A DNA stretch of 64,000 nt from Rhodocyclaceae bacterium (GTDB taxonomy: Bacteria; Pseudomonadota; Gammaproteobacteria; Burkholderiales; Rhodocyclaceae). Position 1 is the stretch's first letter, and the number at the start of each line of letters is the position of its first letter. Positions 52,955 to 64,000 of the stretch are shown here, piece after piece. The stretch lies in the NCBI GenBank assembly GCA_018883265.1, contig VEQK01000003.1, positions 25,716 to 89,715 of the forward strand, given 5' to 3'. The position numbers were made by a program, and so were the translations under genes. The notes beneath the pieces are model-generated. The model ran no database searches. It was not told where the DNA came from and saw only the letters and a program-made list of their open reading frames with translations.

Positions 52955-53503
52955 ATGGCAGTAGATCAACGACGGCTGGTTTGGCTGGATATGGAAATGA
53001 CGGGTTTGAACCCGGATTCAGACACGATTCTGGAACTGGCCATGGTGGTGACCGATGGGGAGCTGAATGTGGTGGCCGAATCTTCGGCCTGGGCCGTGCA
53101 CCAGCCCGATGCGGTGCTGGCAGCCATGGATGACTGGAATACCAAGACACATGGTGCGTCAGGCCTGACGCAGCGCGTGCGAGAATCACTCATGGATATG
53201 CAAGCTGTCGAAGCCGCCGCGATTGAATTCATGCGCCAATGGGTGCCGAAGGGCGTAAGCCCGATGTGCGGCAATTCGATCTGTCAGGATCGGCGTTTCA
53301 TGGCACGTTATATGCTCGGACTGGAAACCTGGTTTCATTACCGCAACCTGGATGTCAGTACGGTTAAGGAGCTGTGCAAACGCTGGCGCCCGGATTTGTC
53401 GGCCAAGGTCAATAAGACCGGCGCCCATACGGCGTTAGCCGATATCCATGAATCGATCGAGGAACTTCGTTTTTACCGCCAGAATTTCCTGCGGGCTGAG
53501 TAA
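52955..53503 (+). CDS. orn: Oligoribonuclease
   Basis: A 182-residue DEDDh 3'-5' exonuclease that degrades nanoRNA and pGpG. Exo I is VWLDMEMTGL, Exo II NSICQDRRFMARYM and Exo III HTALADIHESIEELRFY. The start at 52955 is used; an alternative start three codons earlier lacks support. Confidence 0.97.
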   Translation: MAVDQRRLVWLDMEMTGLNPDSDTILELAMVVTDGELNVVAESSAWAVHQPDAVLAAMDDWNTKTHGASGLTQRVRESLMDMQAVEAAAIEFMRQWVPKGVSPMCGNSICQDRRFMARYMLGLETWFHYRNLDVSTVKELCKRWRPDLSAKVNKTGAHTALADIHESIEELRFYRQNFLRAE

Positions 53504-53560
53504 CCTGTTTGGGGTGTGGGATTCTTCTTGTCACACTTGCCGGCAGGTTGCGAAATGGGA

Positions 53561-54511
53561 CTATTGAGCAAAGATAGCGGCAACAGGTAAAGAGACGATG
53601 CTGACGAGACAGGTGAATAAAACCAAAGTACTCGCCAGGTGAACGTTCCCGCCATAGCGGGAACAGATGACGACGGCGAGCGGTGAAGCCGGCAAGGCAG
53701 AAAGCAGAAGCCCGACCTGTCGATCCAGCAAAGGTAATTCAAGCAGGTTCGCCACTTTGTTAGAGATCATTGGTTCTGCAAGCAGTTGAGCAAACGCGAT
53801 TGCCAGCATAGCCGCGGCCATTCCTTTTATCCTCAGAGGTTCAAAAGCAAGTCCCGTCGCCATCGCTGATAAAAATGGCAGCGCAGACCCAATCATGGTC
53901 AAACCGCTAAACAAGGTTACAGGGAGGTACCCCGTTGTCGGAAGCTGCAAAAGGTTCCAGGCTAAACCGGCAGCCAGTGCTAGCACCGGTTTGCTTAACA
54001 GGAACACCTTGATCTGATGTGATAACGGTGTGCTTTGTTCCTGGGATCCGTAGTGAATACCAATAAAAACACCGACGGTATTGACGAGCAGGCCATGGCT
54101 GAATTGCGCGATGACGATCCCCATGGAGATGACTTCGGGATGATCCTGGTAGACCACTTTTAGCAATGCAGTTCCTAACAATGACGTACCGCTGAAGGTG
54201 CCGGCCAGAATAAAGGCCATCAAGCTAGCGTTGTCAAAGCGAAACAAGTATTTGCCGATAAAGCCCATGAAAATGCCTACGGTCAGCAGGGCAACATTGA
54301 TGGAAAACGCAGAGAGTATGTAACGCCAGTGGAGGTCGCACTGGGCGATCATCGAAAAAATCAACGCAGGATAAACAAGATCCATGATCATCTTGGAGAT
54401 GATCGGCGTGTGCGCAGTTGTCAGAATTTTTTGCCGGCGCAGCCAAAGGGTCGCACCGATCATCATGATAAAAATGCCGACAAATGAAGAAACGGGCTTG
54501 AATAAATCCAT
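53561..54511 (-). CDS. AEC-family (auxin efflux carrier-like) transporter
   Basis: A 316-residue membrane protein with about ten helices, of the family that exports small carboxylates or amino-acid-like anions. Typical segments are MDLVYPALIFSMIAQCDLHW, FILAGTFSGTSLLGTALLKVVY and the C-terminal SALPASPLAVVICSRYGGN. The start at 54511 (MDLFKPVSSFVGIF) is chosen; the frame is open for another 130 codons upstream, but that stretch runs into the next gene and is not membrane-like. Substrate unknown. Confidence 0.87.
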   Translation of the reverse strand: MDLFKPVSSFVGIFIMMIGATLWLRRQKILTTAHTPIISKMIMDLVYPALIFSMIAQCDLHWRYILSAFSINVALLTVGIFMGFIGKYLFRFDNASLMAFILAGTFSGTSLLGTALLKVVYQDHPEVISMGIVIAQFSHGLLVNTVGVFIGIHYGSQEQSTPLSHQIKVFLLSKPVLALAAGLAWNLLQLPTTGYLPVTLFSGLTMIGSALPFLSAMATGLAFEPLRIKGMAAAMLAIAFAQLLAEPMISNKVANLLELPLLDRQVGLLLSALPASPLAVVICSRYGGNVHLASTLVLFTCLVSIVSLPVAAIFAQ

Positions 54512-54626
54512 CTGTACGCATTTACTTGGAAAATATGCCGAATTATGTCGCAATTCACCCAGTTTCAATGCGAAATAATGCATAGCCTGGCGTAAGGTAA
54601 ACGAAGCGGCATAAACGGCCTCGAAC

Positions 54627-56342
54627 CTACTCGCCGGAAGGTGTCTTGGCCCGGCTATAAAGCGTGTATCGTTCGGCCCGATTGCCGCGGCGGTGGCCGC
54701 TCCAGACTTTAGTGGCCGTACCCGTTTCCCAGCCACGGGGTAGCTGGAATTCGGGACGGTGGCCCGGGGTTTCCACCAGGAGCCAGGCGCAGGATTTCGA
54801 TGCACCGATCCGGGTGCGCGGCAGATCTCGGCCGAGCTGATAGCTGAGTGCGGCACGAGCGTCGTCACTGACCTGATAAGTGGCAATGCAACCGGGCGCA
54901 TCGAGTTGCCGGGCCAGTTGCTGACTCATGCGGGTGTAGCTCATGCCGTGGTCGATCCAGGGGAGCCAGAGCGCGACGACCAATGCCCAGACGAGGGTGA
55001 TACCCGTAAACCAGTGTTGAATGCCCCGAACTGGTGAGCGCGGAATGTTGCGCATCAGCACAAACCAGCCTATGGTCAGCAAAAAAGCCAGTGCCGGTGG
55101 AATGATGCTGAGTACCGCTTTGAAACCGGGTTCAAGGCGGGTGACTGTCTGCGTTAGGGGTTCGGGCCAGCCAAAGTGCATGGCGACCCAGCCCAGCCAG
55201 ACAAACCCAGCGGTAAGTGTGAAGAGGGTGAGGGTAAATGCATCCAGCAGATTAGCCGCCCCACGGCGTAAGTGTGTGACCGAAGCAGTAGCCAGGAAGA
55301 CGATGGGTACCAGCATAATCAGCGCCTTGGAGGGTCGCGTGGCGTTCGTGGCAATCTGGATGGCCAGAGCGATTAATAGCACGGTCAGCGGAATCAGGTT
55401 TTCCCGATGCCAGAAGGTGAGGCGACGACGCCACAGTGTCCAGAGCGCGATTGGCCATGCCGGCCAGGTGGTCCAGGCCAGGAGTTTGATAAATGCAAGC
55501 AGATAGGCGGGTGTGTCGTTCAGTGAACGTATGTCGGAAACTGGCCAGATAGCCTGAAAGAGCGCATCGGCCAGGTTGCTGGCCTGCGTATCGGCAAACG
55601 CGGCCGCATGAATAAACCACGAGAGGCCAATCAGGAGACCGAGAAGCAAGCCGATAAGGGTGTTGAGTCTTAAGCGGGGCTTGATGAGAAAAAGGCCGAG
55701 GAGGGCGACGATCAGCGGTAAGCCGGGCGGGAGTCCGCCAGCCAGAATGGTGATCCCCAAACCTAAGGCAACCAGGGGGGAACCGGGAATGACGCGTTCG
55801 AAGGCCAGACGGCTGACTCCCCAGAAAAAAACCGCATAGCCCGCCATGATGGCGAGGTCGGGTTGTGTTTCGTGGGCGGTGAGCATCAGCCCGGGTGCGC
55901 CCAGCATCAGAAACGGCAGTACATGCGCATCGTCGACGCTCAGCATGTTGTGCGCGGCTTCGTAAAGTGCGAACACAGCAAGGCCAACCCAGAACAGGTT
56001 GCCTATACGGGCAGCATCCGGAAGCGGTAGAAAGAAACTGAAGGGCCAGGCGATTAGCGCATTAACCCAGTAATAGAGCGGTGACTGGTTCCAGACTTCT
56101 CCCTGGAACATAGGCGTAAGCCATGAGCCGCCGGCAAGCAGTCCGGCGATAATGCCAAACTGCTCTGCATCATCGCCGCGCCACGGATCGCGGCCCAGCA
56201 AACCGGATAGCAGCAGAATAGCCGCAAGGCATAGTGCGATCGGCCAACTCATCAGCAATGGTTGACGCGAATAGGTACTCCAGCGGACGGGAGCGTCCGC
56301 CTGTGCGGATGGAGGTGTCGGGCGAAGATCTAGAAACGACAT
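54627..56342 (-). CDS. Glycosyltransferase family 39 (ArnT-like) membrane protein
   Basis: A 571-residue protein with about 11-12 helices in the N-terminal two thirds and a soluble C-terminal domain. The catalytic periplasmic loop of GT-C enzymes is suggested by GRDPWRGDDAEQFG and WNQSPLYYWVNALIAWP. It likely transfers a sugar from a lipid carrier to lipid A or protein; acceptor unknown. The start at 56342 (MSFLDLRP) is preferred because the alternative six codons upstream lies in the rpmE terminator. Confidence 0.82.
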   Translation of the reverse strand: MSFLDLRPTPPSAQADAPVRWSTYSRQPLLMSWPIALCLAAILLLSGLLGRDPWRGDDAEQFGIIAGLLAGGSWLTPMFQGEVWNQSPLYYWVNALIAWPFSFFLPLPDAARIGNLFWVGLAVFALYEAAHNMLSVDDAHVLPFLMLGAPGLMLTAHETQPDLAIMAGYAVFFWGVSRLAFERVIPGSPLVALGLGITILAGGLPPGLPLIVALLGLFLIKPRLRLNTLIGLLLGLLIGLSWFIHAAAFADTQASNLADALFQAIWPVSDIRSLNDTPAYLLAFIKLLAWTTWPAWPIALWTLWRRRLTFWHRENLIPLTVLLIALAIQIATNATRPSKALIMLVPIVFLATASVTHLRRGAANLLDAFTLTLFTLTAGFVWLGWVAMHFGWPEPLTQTVTRLEPGFKAVLSIIPPALAFLLTIGWFVLMRNIPRSPVRGIQHWFTGITLVWALVVALWLPWIDHGMSYTRMSQQLARQLDAPGCIATYQVSDDARAALSYQLGRDLPRTRIGASKSCAWLLVETPGHRPEFQLPRGWETGTATKVWSGHRRGNRAERYTLYSRAKTPSGE

Positions 56343-56358
56343 GATTTGCACATCATAC

Positions 56359-56386
56359 AAAAAACAAAGGGCAGCCTGAGCTGCCC
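56359..56386 (-). terminator. Intrinsic terminator of rpmE
   Basis: On the minus strand GGGCAGC-TCAG-GCTGCCC is followed by TTTGTTTTTT. It lies 24 bp after the rpmE stop. Confidence 0.88.
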
Positions 56387-56410
56387 CTGTTGTGCTGCCA
56401 AGTCCGGAAC

Positions 56411-56626
56411 TTAGGCCGACTTGCGCAGACCACCGAATTTCTGGCGGAACTTCTCAACGCGACCGGCGGTATCGACGATCTTCTGTTTGCCCGTGTAGAA
56501 CGGGTGACAGTTCGAGCACACTTCAACGTGCAGCGCCTTGTTCATGGTCGACTTGGTCGTGAACTTCTCACCGCAGGAGCAGGTGACTTCGATTTCTTTG
56601 TATTCGGGGTGGATACCAGACTTCAT
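56411..56626 (-). CDS. rpmE: 50S ribosomal protein L31, zinc (C+) form
   Basis: A 71-residue ribosomal protein beginning [22 protein letters not shown]. Cys pairs CSC and CSNC mark the zinc-binding form. AAGGAA is placed before the ATG. The gene lies between rho and the GT39 gene on the same strand. Confidence 0.97.
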   Translation of the reverse strand: MKSGIHPEYKEIEVTCSCGEKFTTKSTMNKALHVEVCSNCHPFYTGKQKIVDTAGRVEKFRQKFGGLRKSA

Positions 56627-56739
56627 TGGAAATTCCTTAGGGAGTTGCGTGCCGATCCGGCGGTTGTGGCCGGATCCCGTTAAGCTTTTCGATTATCGCT
56701 GATTTTTCAAGCCATTGCAACGAATTTTCGCTTGGCCCG

Positions 56740-57999
<1,260 letters not shown>

Positions 58000-58160
58000 G
58001 ATGGCAAAACGGAAATATCGGGGGGAAGGTGGCGTAAACCCGCCAAGGGCACAGCATGAAGGCGCATACCCGAATGGTGAGTGTGCTTGGGAGGTTGTAA
58101 GCCAGAGACTTCTGGCGATCAGTGGGCCAATCTAGCATCGACTGGCGATCGCCCTTGATT

Positions 58161-58253
58161 CCGGGGGCTGGTACCCCGGACTGCCCGGAGTTGCTCCGGT
58201 CAGGGGTGTTGCAAGACTACAAGGATCTATACGGGGTGGCGTTTATCCACCCC
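58161..58253 (-). promoter_or_regulatory. Structured trxA-rho intergenic region (three hairpins)
   Basis: Three stem-loops sit between the trxA stop and the rho start: CCGGGG/CCCCGG (58161-58179), CCGGAG/CTCCGG (58185-58199) and GGGGTGG/CCACCCC (58233-58253). None has a clear T-run on the minus strand. The hairpin nearest trxA may protect or end its transcript, and the others may form part of a rho leader. Rho commonly autoregulates through its leader, but the role here is inference. Confidence 0.4.
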
Positions 58254-58260
58254 GCGGATA

Positions 58261-58587
58261 TTACAGGTGGCTATCGAGGAAGGCAACCAGTTGCGATTTG
58301 GACAGAGCCCCTACTTTCGTCGCTTCAACAGCCCCCCCTTTGAAGAGCATCAGAGTGGGAATACCGCGAACGCCGAACTGTGCCGGTGTTTGCTGGTTCT
58401 CGTCGATGTTGATCTTGGCGACTTTGAGTTTGCCGGCGTATTCCTTGGCGATATCGTCCAGGATCGGGGCGATCATCTTGCAAGGGCCACACCATTCAGC
58501 CCAGAAGTCGAGCAGGACGGGAGTGGCTGATTGGAGAACGTCGGCAGCGAAGGCGCTGTCAGTAACGTGGACAATATGTTCGCTCAT
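58261..58587 (-). CDS. trxA: Thioredoxin 1
   Basis: A 108-residue cytoplasmic disulfide reductase with the WAEWCGPCK active site, the buried Asp ([10 protein letters not shown]) and the cis-Pro loop RGIPTLMLF. No signal peptide. Upstream of rho as in many proteobacteria, and divergent from fdxA. Confidence 0.98.
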   Translation of the reverse strand: MSEHIVHVTDSAFAADVLQSATPVLLDFWAEWCGPCKMIAPILDDIAKEYAGKLKVAKINIDENQQTPAQFGVRGIPTLMLFKGGAVEATKVGALSKSQLVAFLDSHL

Positions 58588-58742
58588 AGCGCATTGCCTC
58601 TAGGGAAATGGGTCATAAAAGGAAAGAATACTATGCCTGTTTATCGGAAACGATACAAGACAGACGTGCGCAGTTTGCCGCAAGACGGCATAATGGGCAA
58701 GTTGTCGCTGACAGCCCTGTTTGTCCCTGTCTGAGGAAAGCC

Positions 58743-59066
58743 ATGACGTACGTTGTTACAGATAACTGCATCAAGTGCAAATACACCGATTGTGTCGATG
58801 TGTGCCCGGTGGATTGCTTCCACGAAGGCCCGAATTTTCTGGTGATTGACCCGGATGAGTGCATCGATTGCACATTGTGTGTGGCCGAATGTCCGGCCGA
58901 GGCGATTTATGCCGAGGACGATGTACCCGCAGGCCAGGAAGCTTTTACTGCGCTGAACGCCGAGCTGGCCAAACAGTGGCCGGTGATTTCCGAGCGCAAG
59001 GATCCATTGCCGGATGCCGATAGCTTTAACGGGCAGAGCGGCAAATTGGCAGATCTGCAACGCTAG
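58743..59066 (+). CDS. fdxA: Seven-iron ferredoxin FdxA
   Basis: A 107-residue electron carrier with one 3Fe-4S and one 4Fe-4S cluster. The Cys pattern is [14 protein letters not shown] and [12 protein letters not shown]. The ATG at 58743 starts [12 protein letters not shown], which is the family start; the longer ORF from 58608 is an artefact. The tail after residue ~60 is the usual C-terminal extension of this class. Confidence 0.96.
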   Translation: MTYVVTDNCIKCKYTDCVDVCPVDCFHEGPNFLVIDPDECIDCTLCVAECPAEAIYAEDDVPAGQEAFTALNAELAKQWPVISERKDPLPDADSFNGQSGKLADLQR

Positions 59067-59099
59067 TTTCAACTTTCAGGATTATTCGCAGGACGTTTT

Positions 59100-59549
59100 A
59101 TGCTGGTCAAAGAAATACTCAAACTCAAGGGCAACGTGCTCTACACCACGCACTCGGGCGCCAGCCTGGGTGAAGCTGTGGCCGCGCTGACCGAACATGA
59201 TGCCGGTTCGCTGGTCGTGATGGACGGTGGCGTAATGACGGGTCTGATCACTTTCCGCGAGGTCTTGCAGGCGGTTGGCAAGACCAAAGGCGATCTCTCG
59301 GCTCAGACCGTCGCAGATTTCAAGGTCACGAACCCGGTGGTTGCCCGTCCGGATATGCCGATTGAAGCCGTGCGCGAACTGCTGGTCAGCCATCACCAGC
59401 GCTATGTGCCGGTGATGGATGGCAAGGTGTTGATGGGCGTGGTGTCGTTCATGGATGTTGCCAAGGCCGTTCTTGAAGAGCAGGGCTTCGAGAACCGGAT
59501 GCTCAAGAACTTCATCAAAAACTGGCCGGCCGAAGACGGTAACGACTAG
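59100..59549 (+). CDS. CBS-domain-pair protein
   Basis: A 149-residue stand-alone CBS pair. The first module covers ~1-65 (GSLVVMDGGVMTGLITFREVLQAV) and the second ~75-135 (VARPDMPIEAVRELLVSHHQRYVPVMDGKVLMGVVSFMDV). It probably binds an adenine nucleotide; function unknown. Follows fdxA by 33 bp and may be co-transcribed. Confidence 0.9.
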   Translation: MLVKEILKLKGNVLYTTHSGASLGEAVAALTEHDAGSLVVMDGGVMTGLITFREVLQAVGKTKGDLSAQTVADFKVTNPVVARPDMPIEAVRELLVSHHQRYVPVMDGKVLMGVVSFMDVAKAVLEEQGFENRMLKNFIKNWPAEDGND

Positions 59550-59550
59550 A

Positions 59551-59567
59551 CCCCGTTTTTGCCGGGG
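59551..59567. terminator. Possible short hairpin between convergent genes
   Basis: CCCCG and CGGGG flank a T-rich loop between the CBS gene and the convergent MaoC-Pta gene. The stem is short and lacks a T-tail. Confidence 0.3.
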
Positions 59568-59571
59568 TGAG

Positions 59572-61035
59572 TCAATCTGCCGGGGTTTGTGCCGCCCGTT
59601 GTTTTTTGCGGTTCGCCTCGGCAACCATGACGGCGATGACACAGGAGGCCATCCGACTCTCCGCGTTATCGGCACGCGAGGTCAGGATGATCGGCACCCG
59701 GGCGCCAAGCACAATACCGGCCGGGACTGCGCTGGCCAGATATTCGAGCTGCTTGGCCAGCATATTGCCCGATTCGAGGTCGGGAACCACCAGAATATCC
59801 GCAATACCGGATACCGGGGACTTGATGCCTTTGCTACGGGCGGCGTCTGCCGAGATGGCGTTGTCAAAGGCCAATGGGCCATCGAGTACACCACCGGTGA
59901 TCTGCCGGCGATCGGCCATTTTGCAGAGTGCGGCAGCATCCAGGGTAGACTTGATTTTAGGATTTACCGTCTCGACAGCAGACAGGATGGCAACGCGCGG
60001 TTCGGCGATGCCAAGCACATGCGCCAGATCGATGGCGTTCTGGACGATATCGGCTTTGGCCTCGAGGTCGGGCTCAATGTTGATGGCGGCGTCCGTGATC
60101 AACAAGGGCTTGGCGTAAGTTTCGACTTCCATGCGGAATACATGCGACAGACGGCGCGCGGTGCGCAGGCCGTTTGCACGGCTGACCACGGCACTCATGA
60201 GTTCGTCGGTATGCAGGCTTCCCTTCATGAGCGCTTCCGCTTCGCCATTGTTGACGATCTCGACAGCAATGCGGGCGGATTCCTGGCTGTAGGCCGTATC
60301 GACAATCCGGTAAGGGCTGATATCGAGACCTGCCTCGGCGGCACACTTGAGCAGGCGGGTGGATGGGCCGACCAGGATCGGTTCGATCAGACCATTTTGC
60401 GCTGCCAGAACCGCGCCACGCAATGACTCGGCGTCACAGGGATGAACAACGGCGGTGACGACTGGCGGCAGGCCCTTGGCCTGGTTGATAAAGGACTGAA
60501 GCCGTTCATCACGATTGGAGAGAATGACCTCGGGAATGCTGACCCGGGGACGGATGATTTTTTCCTTGGGGGCCAGAACTTCCAGCGTACCGGTAATTGC
60601 GCGAAGTCCGCTTTCCAGAATGACCTCGGCATCAAAAAGTACGTGCTGTGTCCGTTCGTACTTGCGCTCAACCGTCACCTTGAAGGTGGCTGTGTCGCCG
60701 ACCATGATCGGCCTCAGGAAACGCAGATTCTGATCAACCAGAATGGTGCCCAGACCCGGGAGCTGACAACCCAGCAGGTTAACAAGCATGGCGCCCGACC
60801 ACATGCCATTGGCCACGACCTCGCGATAGATGCTGTTGTCGGCAAACTGCGGGTCGATCATAGACGGGTTGGCGTCGCCTGTAGCTGCAGCAAACAGTTT
60901 CAGGTCATCCAGCGTGATCGTTCGCGTTACCGTAGCGCTATCGCCAATCTTCAGTTCCGAAAACGGCCGGTTTTCAACCAGATCGGTTGAGACGGATTGC
61001 CTACCCGAATGTGCGGTGCGTGAAGCGTGCGTCAT
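59572..61035 (-). CDS. MaoC-like dehydratase / phosphate acetyltransferase-like fusion
   Basis: A 487-residue bifunctional-type protein. The N-terminal MaoC hot-dog domain (~residues 20-160) contains FAAATGDANPSMID, where the expected catalytic GDxNPxHxD motif has Met instead of His. The C-terminal phosphotransacetylase-like domain (~180-480) shows VVHPCDAESLRGAVLAAQ, ALMKGSLHTDELMSAV and LVVPDLESGNMLAKQLEYLA. Domain order and length equal those of proteins called enoyl-CoA hydratase/phosphate acetyltransferase. It is 18 bp... upstream of nothing essential on its 3' side; fabI lies upstream on the same strand with the gene start close to the fabI stop. Confidence 0.87.
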   Translation of the reverse strand: MTHASRTAHSGRQSVSTDLVENRPFSELKIGDSATVTRTITLDDLKLFAAATGDANPSMIDPQFADNSIYREVVANGMWSGAMLVNLLGCQLPGLGTILVDQNLRFLRPIMVGDTATFKVTVERKYERTQHVLFDAEVILESGLRAITGTLEVLAPKEKIIRPRVSIPEVILSNRDERLQSFINQAKGLPPVVTAVVHPCDAESLRGAVLAAQNGLIEPILVGPSTRLLKCAAEAGLDISPYRIVDTAYSQESARIAVEIVNNGEAEALMKGSLHTDELMSAVVSRANGLRTARRLSHVFRMEVETYAKPLLITDAAINIEPDLEAKADIVQNAIDLAHVLGIAEPRVAILSAVETVNPKIKSTLDAAALCKMADRRQITGGVLDGPLAFDNAISADAARSKGIKSPVSGIADILVVPDLESGNMLAKQLEYLASAVPAGIVLGARVPIILTSRADNAESRMASCVIAVMVAEANRKKQRAAQTPAD

Positions 61036-61052
61036 AGCGATGAGCCTGATAG

Positions 61053-61835
61053 TTAGAGCATGATGTGACGGCCAGCGTCGATGACGATGATATCGCCAGT
61101 AATCGCACGGCCTGATGGGCTGGCCAGCAGGGTTGCCAGGGCGCCGACTTCTTCGATGGTCACCAGTCGGTGTAATGGCGCATGATCCATTGTATCCTGC
61201 ATGAGGCTGTCGAAATCCTGAATGCCGGAAGCGGCGCGGGTAGCAATAGGGCCCGGGGATATGGCGTTGACTGAAATACGGTTAGGGCCGAGTTCGGCGG
61301 CCAGCGCCCGCGTCGCGGCTTCAAGCGAGGCCTTTGCCATGCCCATAATGCCGTAGTGGGGAGCGACCCGGTTGGCGCCCTCGTAACTCATGGTCATGAT
61401 GGCGCCACCCTCCTTCATCAGGGGGGCCGCCAGTCGCGCCAGCCGGATCAGGCTGTGACAGGAAATGTCCATGGCGCGACTAAAGCCCTCGCGTGAAGAA
61501 TCCAGCACCCGGCCATGGAGATCCTGCAGCGGCGCAAAAGCGATCGAGTGCAGGAGGAAATCGAGTTTGCCCCAACGTGCCTCCACCGCCCTGAAGGTCG
61601 CCTCGACTTCGTCGTCATTTTCCACATCCATGGGCAATACCAGGCTTGCTTCCACGGCTTCGGCCAGCGGACGAACGTGTGGTTCGGCCTTGGCGTTCAG
61701 GTAAGTGATAGCGAGATCCGCACCAGCGGCTTTGAAGGCTTCGGCACACCCCCAGGCGATGCTGTGCTGGTTGGCGATACCAACGACCAGACCTTTAAGG
61801 CCGGCAAGACTGTTGTTGAGTGGGCTATCAGACAT
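61053..61835 (-). CDS. fabI: Enoyl-[acyl-carrier-protein] reductase FabI
   Basis: A 260-residue short-chain dehydrogenase-type enzyme reducing enoyl-ACP with NAD(P)H. The nucleotide-binding motif is VGIANQHSIAWG, and the catalytic Tyr/Lys are in APHYGIMGMAK. NAISPGPIATRAASGI is typical. The start at 61835 (MSDSPLNNS) is preferred to an upstream ATG ten codons earlier. First gene of a likely two-gene unit with the MaoC-Pta fusion (17-bp gap). Confidence 0.94.
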   Translation of the reverse strand: MSDSPLNNSLAGLKGLVVGIANQHSIAWGCAEAFKAAGADLAITYLNAKAEPHVRPLAEAVEASLVLPMDVENDDEVEATFRAVEARWGKLDFLLHSIAFAPLQDLHGRVLDSSREGFSRAMDISCHSLIRLARLAAPLMKEGGAIMTMSYEGANRVAPHYGIMGMAKASLEAATRALAAELGPNRISVNAISPGPIATRAASGIQDFDSLMQDTMDHAPLHRLVTIEEVGALATLLASPSGRAITGDIIVIDAGRHIML

Positions 61836-61938
61836 GGTATGTTCTCGAACTGCGTAAAACGACAAGCGTAATGTTGCGCCGCAACGATGCGCGTGGCAAT
61901 AGCTTTTGATGTCTTAATGATTAATTTTTTGTGACACG

Positions 61939-62454
61939 ATGAGTAACGAACAACGTCATTACATGACGCCGGGTGGTCATAGTCGTCTGCGCGACGAACT
62001 GGAATATCTGGTCAAGACCGAACGCCCCAAAATCGTCGAAATCGTGTCGTGGGCTGCCTCGAACGGCGACCGTTCGGAAAATGGCGACTACATCTATGGC
62101 AAGAGGCGGCTGCGGGAAATTGACCGGCGGATCCGTTTTCTGATGAAACGGCTGGAGGACGCCCATGTCGTTGATCCGGGCCAGCAGCAGCACCAGGCGC
62201 AGATTTTCTTCGGGGCAACCGTGGTTGTCTGCGACGAGGCCGGAGAAGAGGCGACCTACAGCATCGTCGGGATCGACGAAGCCGATCCGGCCAAGGGCTG
62301 GATCAGCTGGGTGTCGCCCCTGGCCCGGGCGCTGATCAGGCTGCGCGAGGGCGATGTGGCCCGGTTCATGAGCCCCCAGGGGGCACGGGAGCTGGAAATC
62401 CTCGAGGTCTCGTACGTTACGCTGGCTGTGCCGGGCTTTGACCCCGGGGTTTAA
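61939..62454 (+). CDS. greB: Transcription elongation factor GreB
   Basis: A 171-residue factor that stimulates RNA cleavage in backtracked polymerase. The N-terminal coiled coil has the acidic tip SNGDRSENGDYIYGKRRLREIDRRIRFL, the GreB-type motif, and the C-terminal FKBP-like domain has WISWVSPLARAL. Divergent from fabI. Confidence 0.96.
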   Translation: MSNEQRHYMTPGGHSRLRDELEYLVKTERPKIVEIVSWAASNGDRSENGDYIYGKRRLREIDRRIRFLMKRLEDAHVVDPGQQQHQAQIFFGATVVVCDEAGEEATYSIVGIDEADPAKGWISWVSPLARALIRLREGDVARFMSPQGARELEILEVSYVTLAVPGFDPGV

Positions 62455-62456
62455 CG

Positions 62457-62482
62457 CTTGAAAATTCGGCTGTTGCCCTCAA
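62457..62482 (+). promoter_or_regulatory. Possible sigma32 (heat-shock) promoter of htpG
   Basis: CTTGAAA (62457-62463) matches the sigma32 -35 box exactly. After 12 bp, CCCTCAA resembles the CCCCAT-type -10 box. It overlaps the greB stop region and lies about 45 bp before the htpG start. Spacing is slightly short. Confidence 0.4.
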
Positions 62483-62525
62483 CTGAAGGGACAACCCGTG
62501 TTCAACTCTTCTGGTTCAAATACTT

Positions 62526-64000
<1,475 letters not shown>

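Noticed and set aside
59455..60426. 323-codon plus-strand open frame
   Set aside because: Antisense to the MaoC-Pta gene and overlapping the CBS gene; no recognisable domain.

Overview
The window looks like chromosome of a sulfur-oxidising betaproteobacterium. Three things point there: a complete Sox system with SoxCD, housekeeping neighbourhoods typical of that class (rpsT / DUF3579 / argD-argF-argG; DUF2788-ppnP-yajQ; CoA pyrophosphatase-CobD/CbiB-like), and a phosphofructokinase with a PPi-type Lys motif. The genus cannot be fixed from the sequence alone. Both window edges cut genes: adk on the left and htpG on the right.

Region 1 (1-13.4 kb) covers central metabolism and sulfur assimilation. 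After adk and pfp come two sulfate-binding proteins, the CysTWA sulfate ABC transporter and the regulator CysB, translationally coupled from sbp2 to cysB. An intact IS3-family element (8359-9581) follows. It separates the 5'-clipped ends of two divergent genes, an RBBP9/YdeN-like hydrolase and an EpsC-type serine acetyltransferase. Next is the most interesting locus: a family 2A encapsulin (SrpI-type shell) overlapping a cysteine desulfurase that carries a ~230-residue low-complexity N-terminal cargo domain. This is a sulfur nanocompartment operon placed beside sulfate uptake.

Region 2 (13.4-31 kb) covers sulfur oxidation. A cytochrome c and a TSUP exporter flank a long minus-strand operon, soxC-D-Y-Z-A-X-B - dsrE-like - yeeE-like - Tat-exported dienelactone hydrolase-like - moaA - moaC/moaB fusion - moeA. 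It combines thiosulfate oxidation with synthesis of the molybdenum cofactor needed by SoxC. Divergent from soxC is a DsbC/SoxW-like thioredoxin, and the intergenic space holds three copies of a TTTAnGTGG motif. A periplasmic rhodanese, a second TSUP exporter and a persulfide-dioxygenase-like metallo-beta-lactamase complete the sulfane-sulfur module.

Region 3 (30-42 kb) is a CzcCBA-type heavy-metal RND efflux operon with a PII-like gene and a UbiA/MenA-type prenyltransferase at its 3' end. It is followed by CorC/HlyC-, PPK2-, PEBP- and MurJ-encoding genes.

Region 4 (42-64 kb) is housekeeping: rpsT, arginine biosynthesis (argD, argF, argG with an unusual Lys/Ala-rich tail), ppnP, yajQ, Nudix, CobD-like, thiolase, rsgA, M48 protease, orn, AEC transporter, glycosyltransferase 39, rpmE, rho, trxA, fdxA, a CBS protein, a MaoC-Pta fusion, fabI, greB and htpG. 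I saw no tRNA, rRNA or CRISPR array, and the single IS is the only mobile element recognised.
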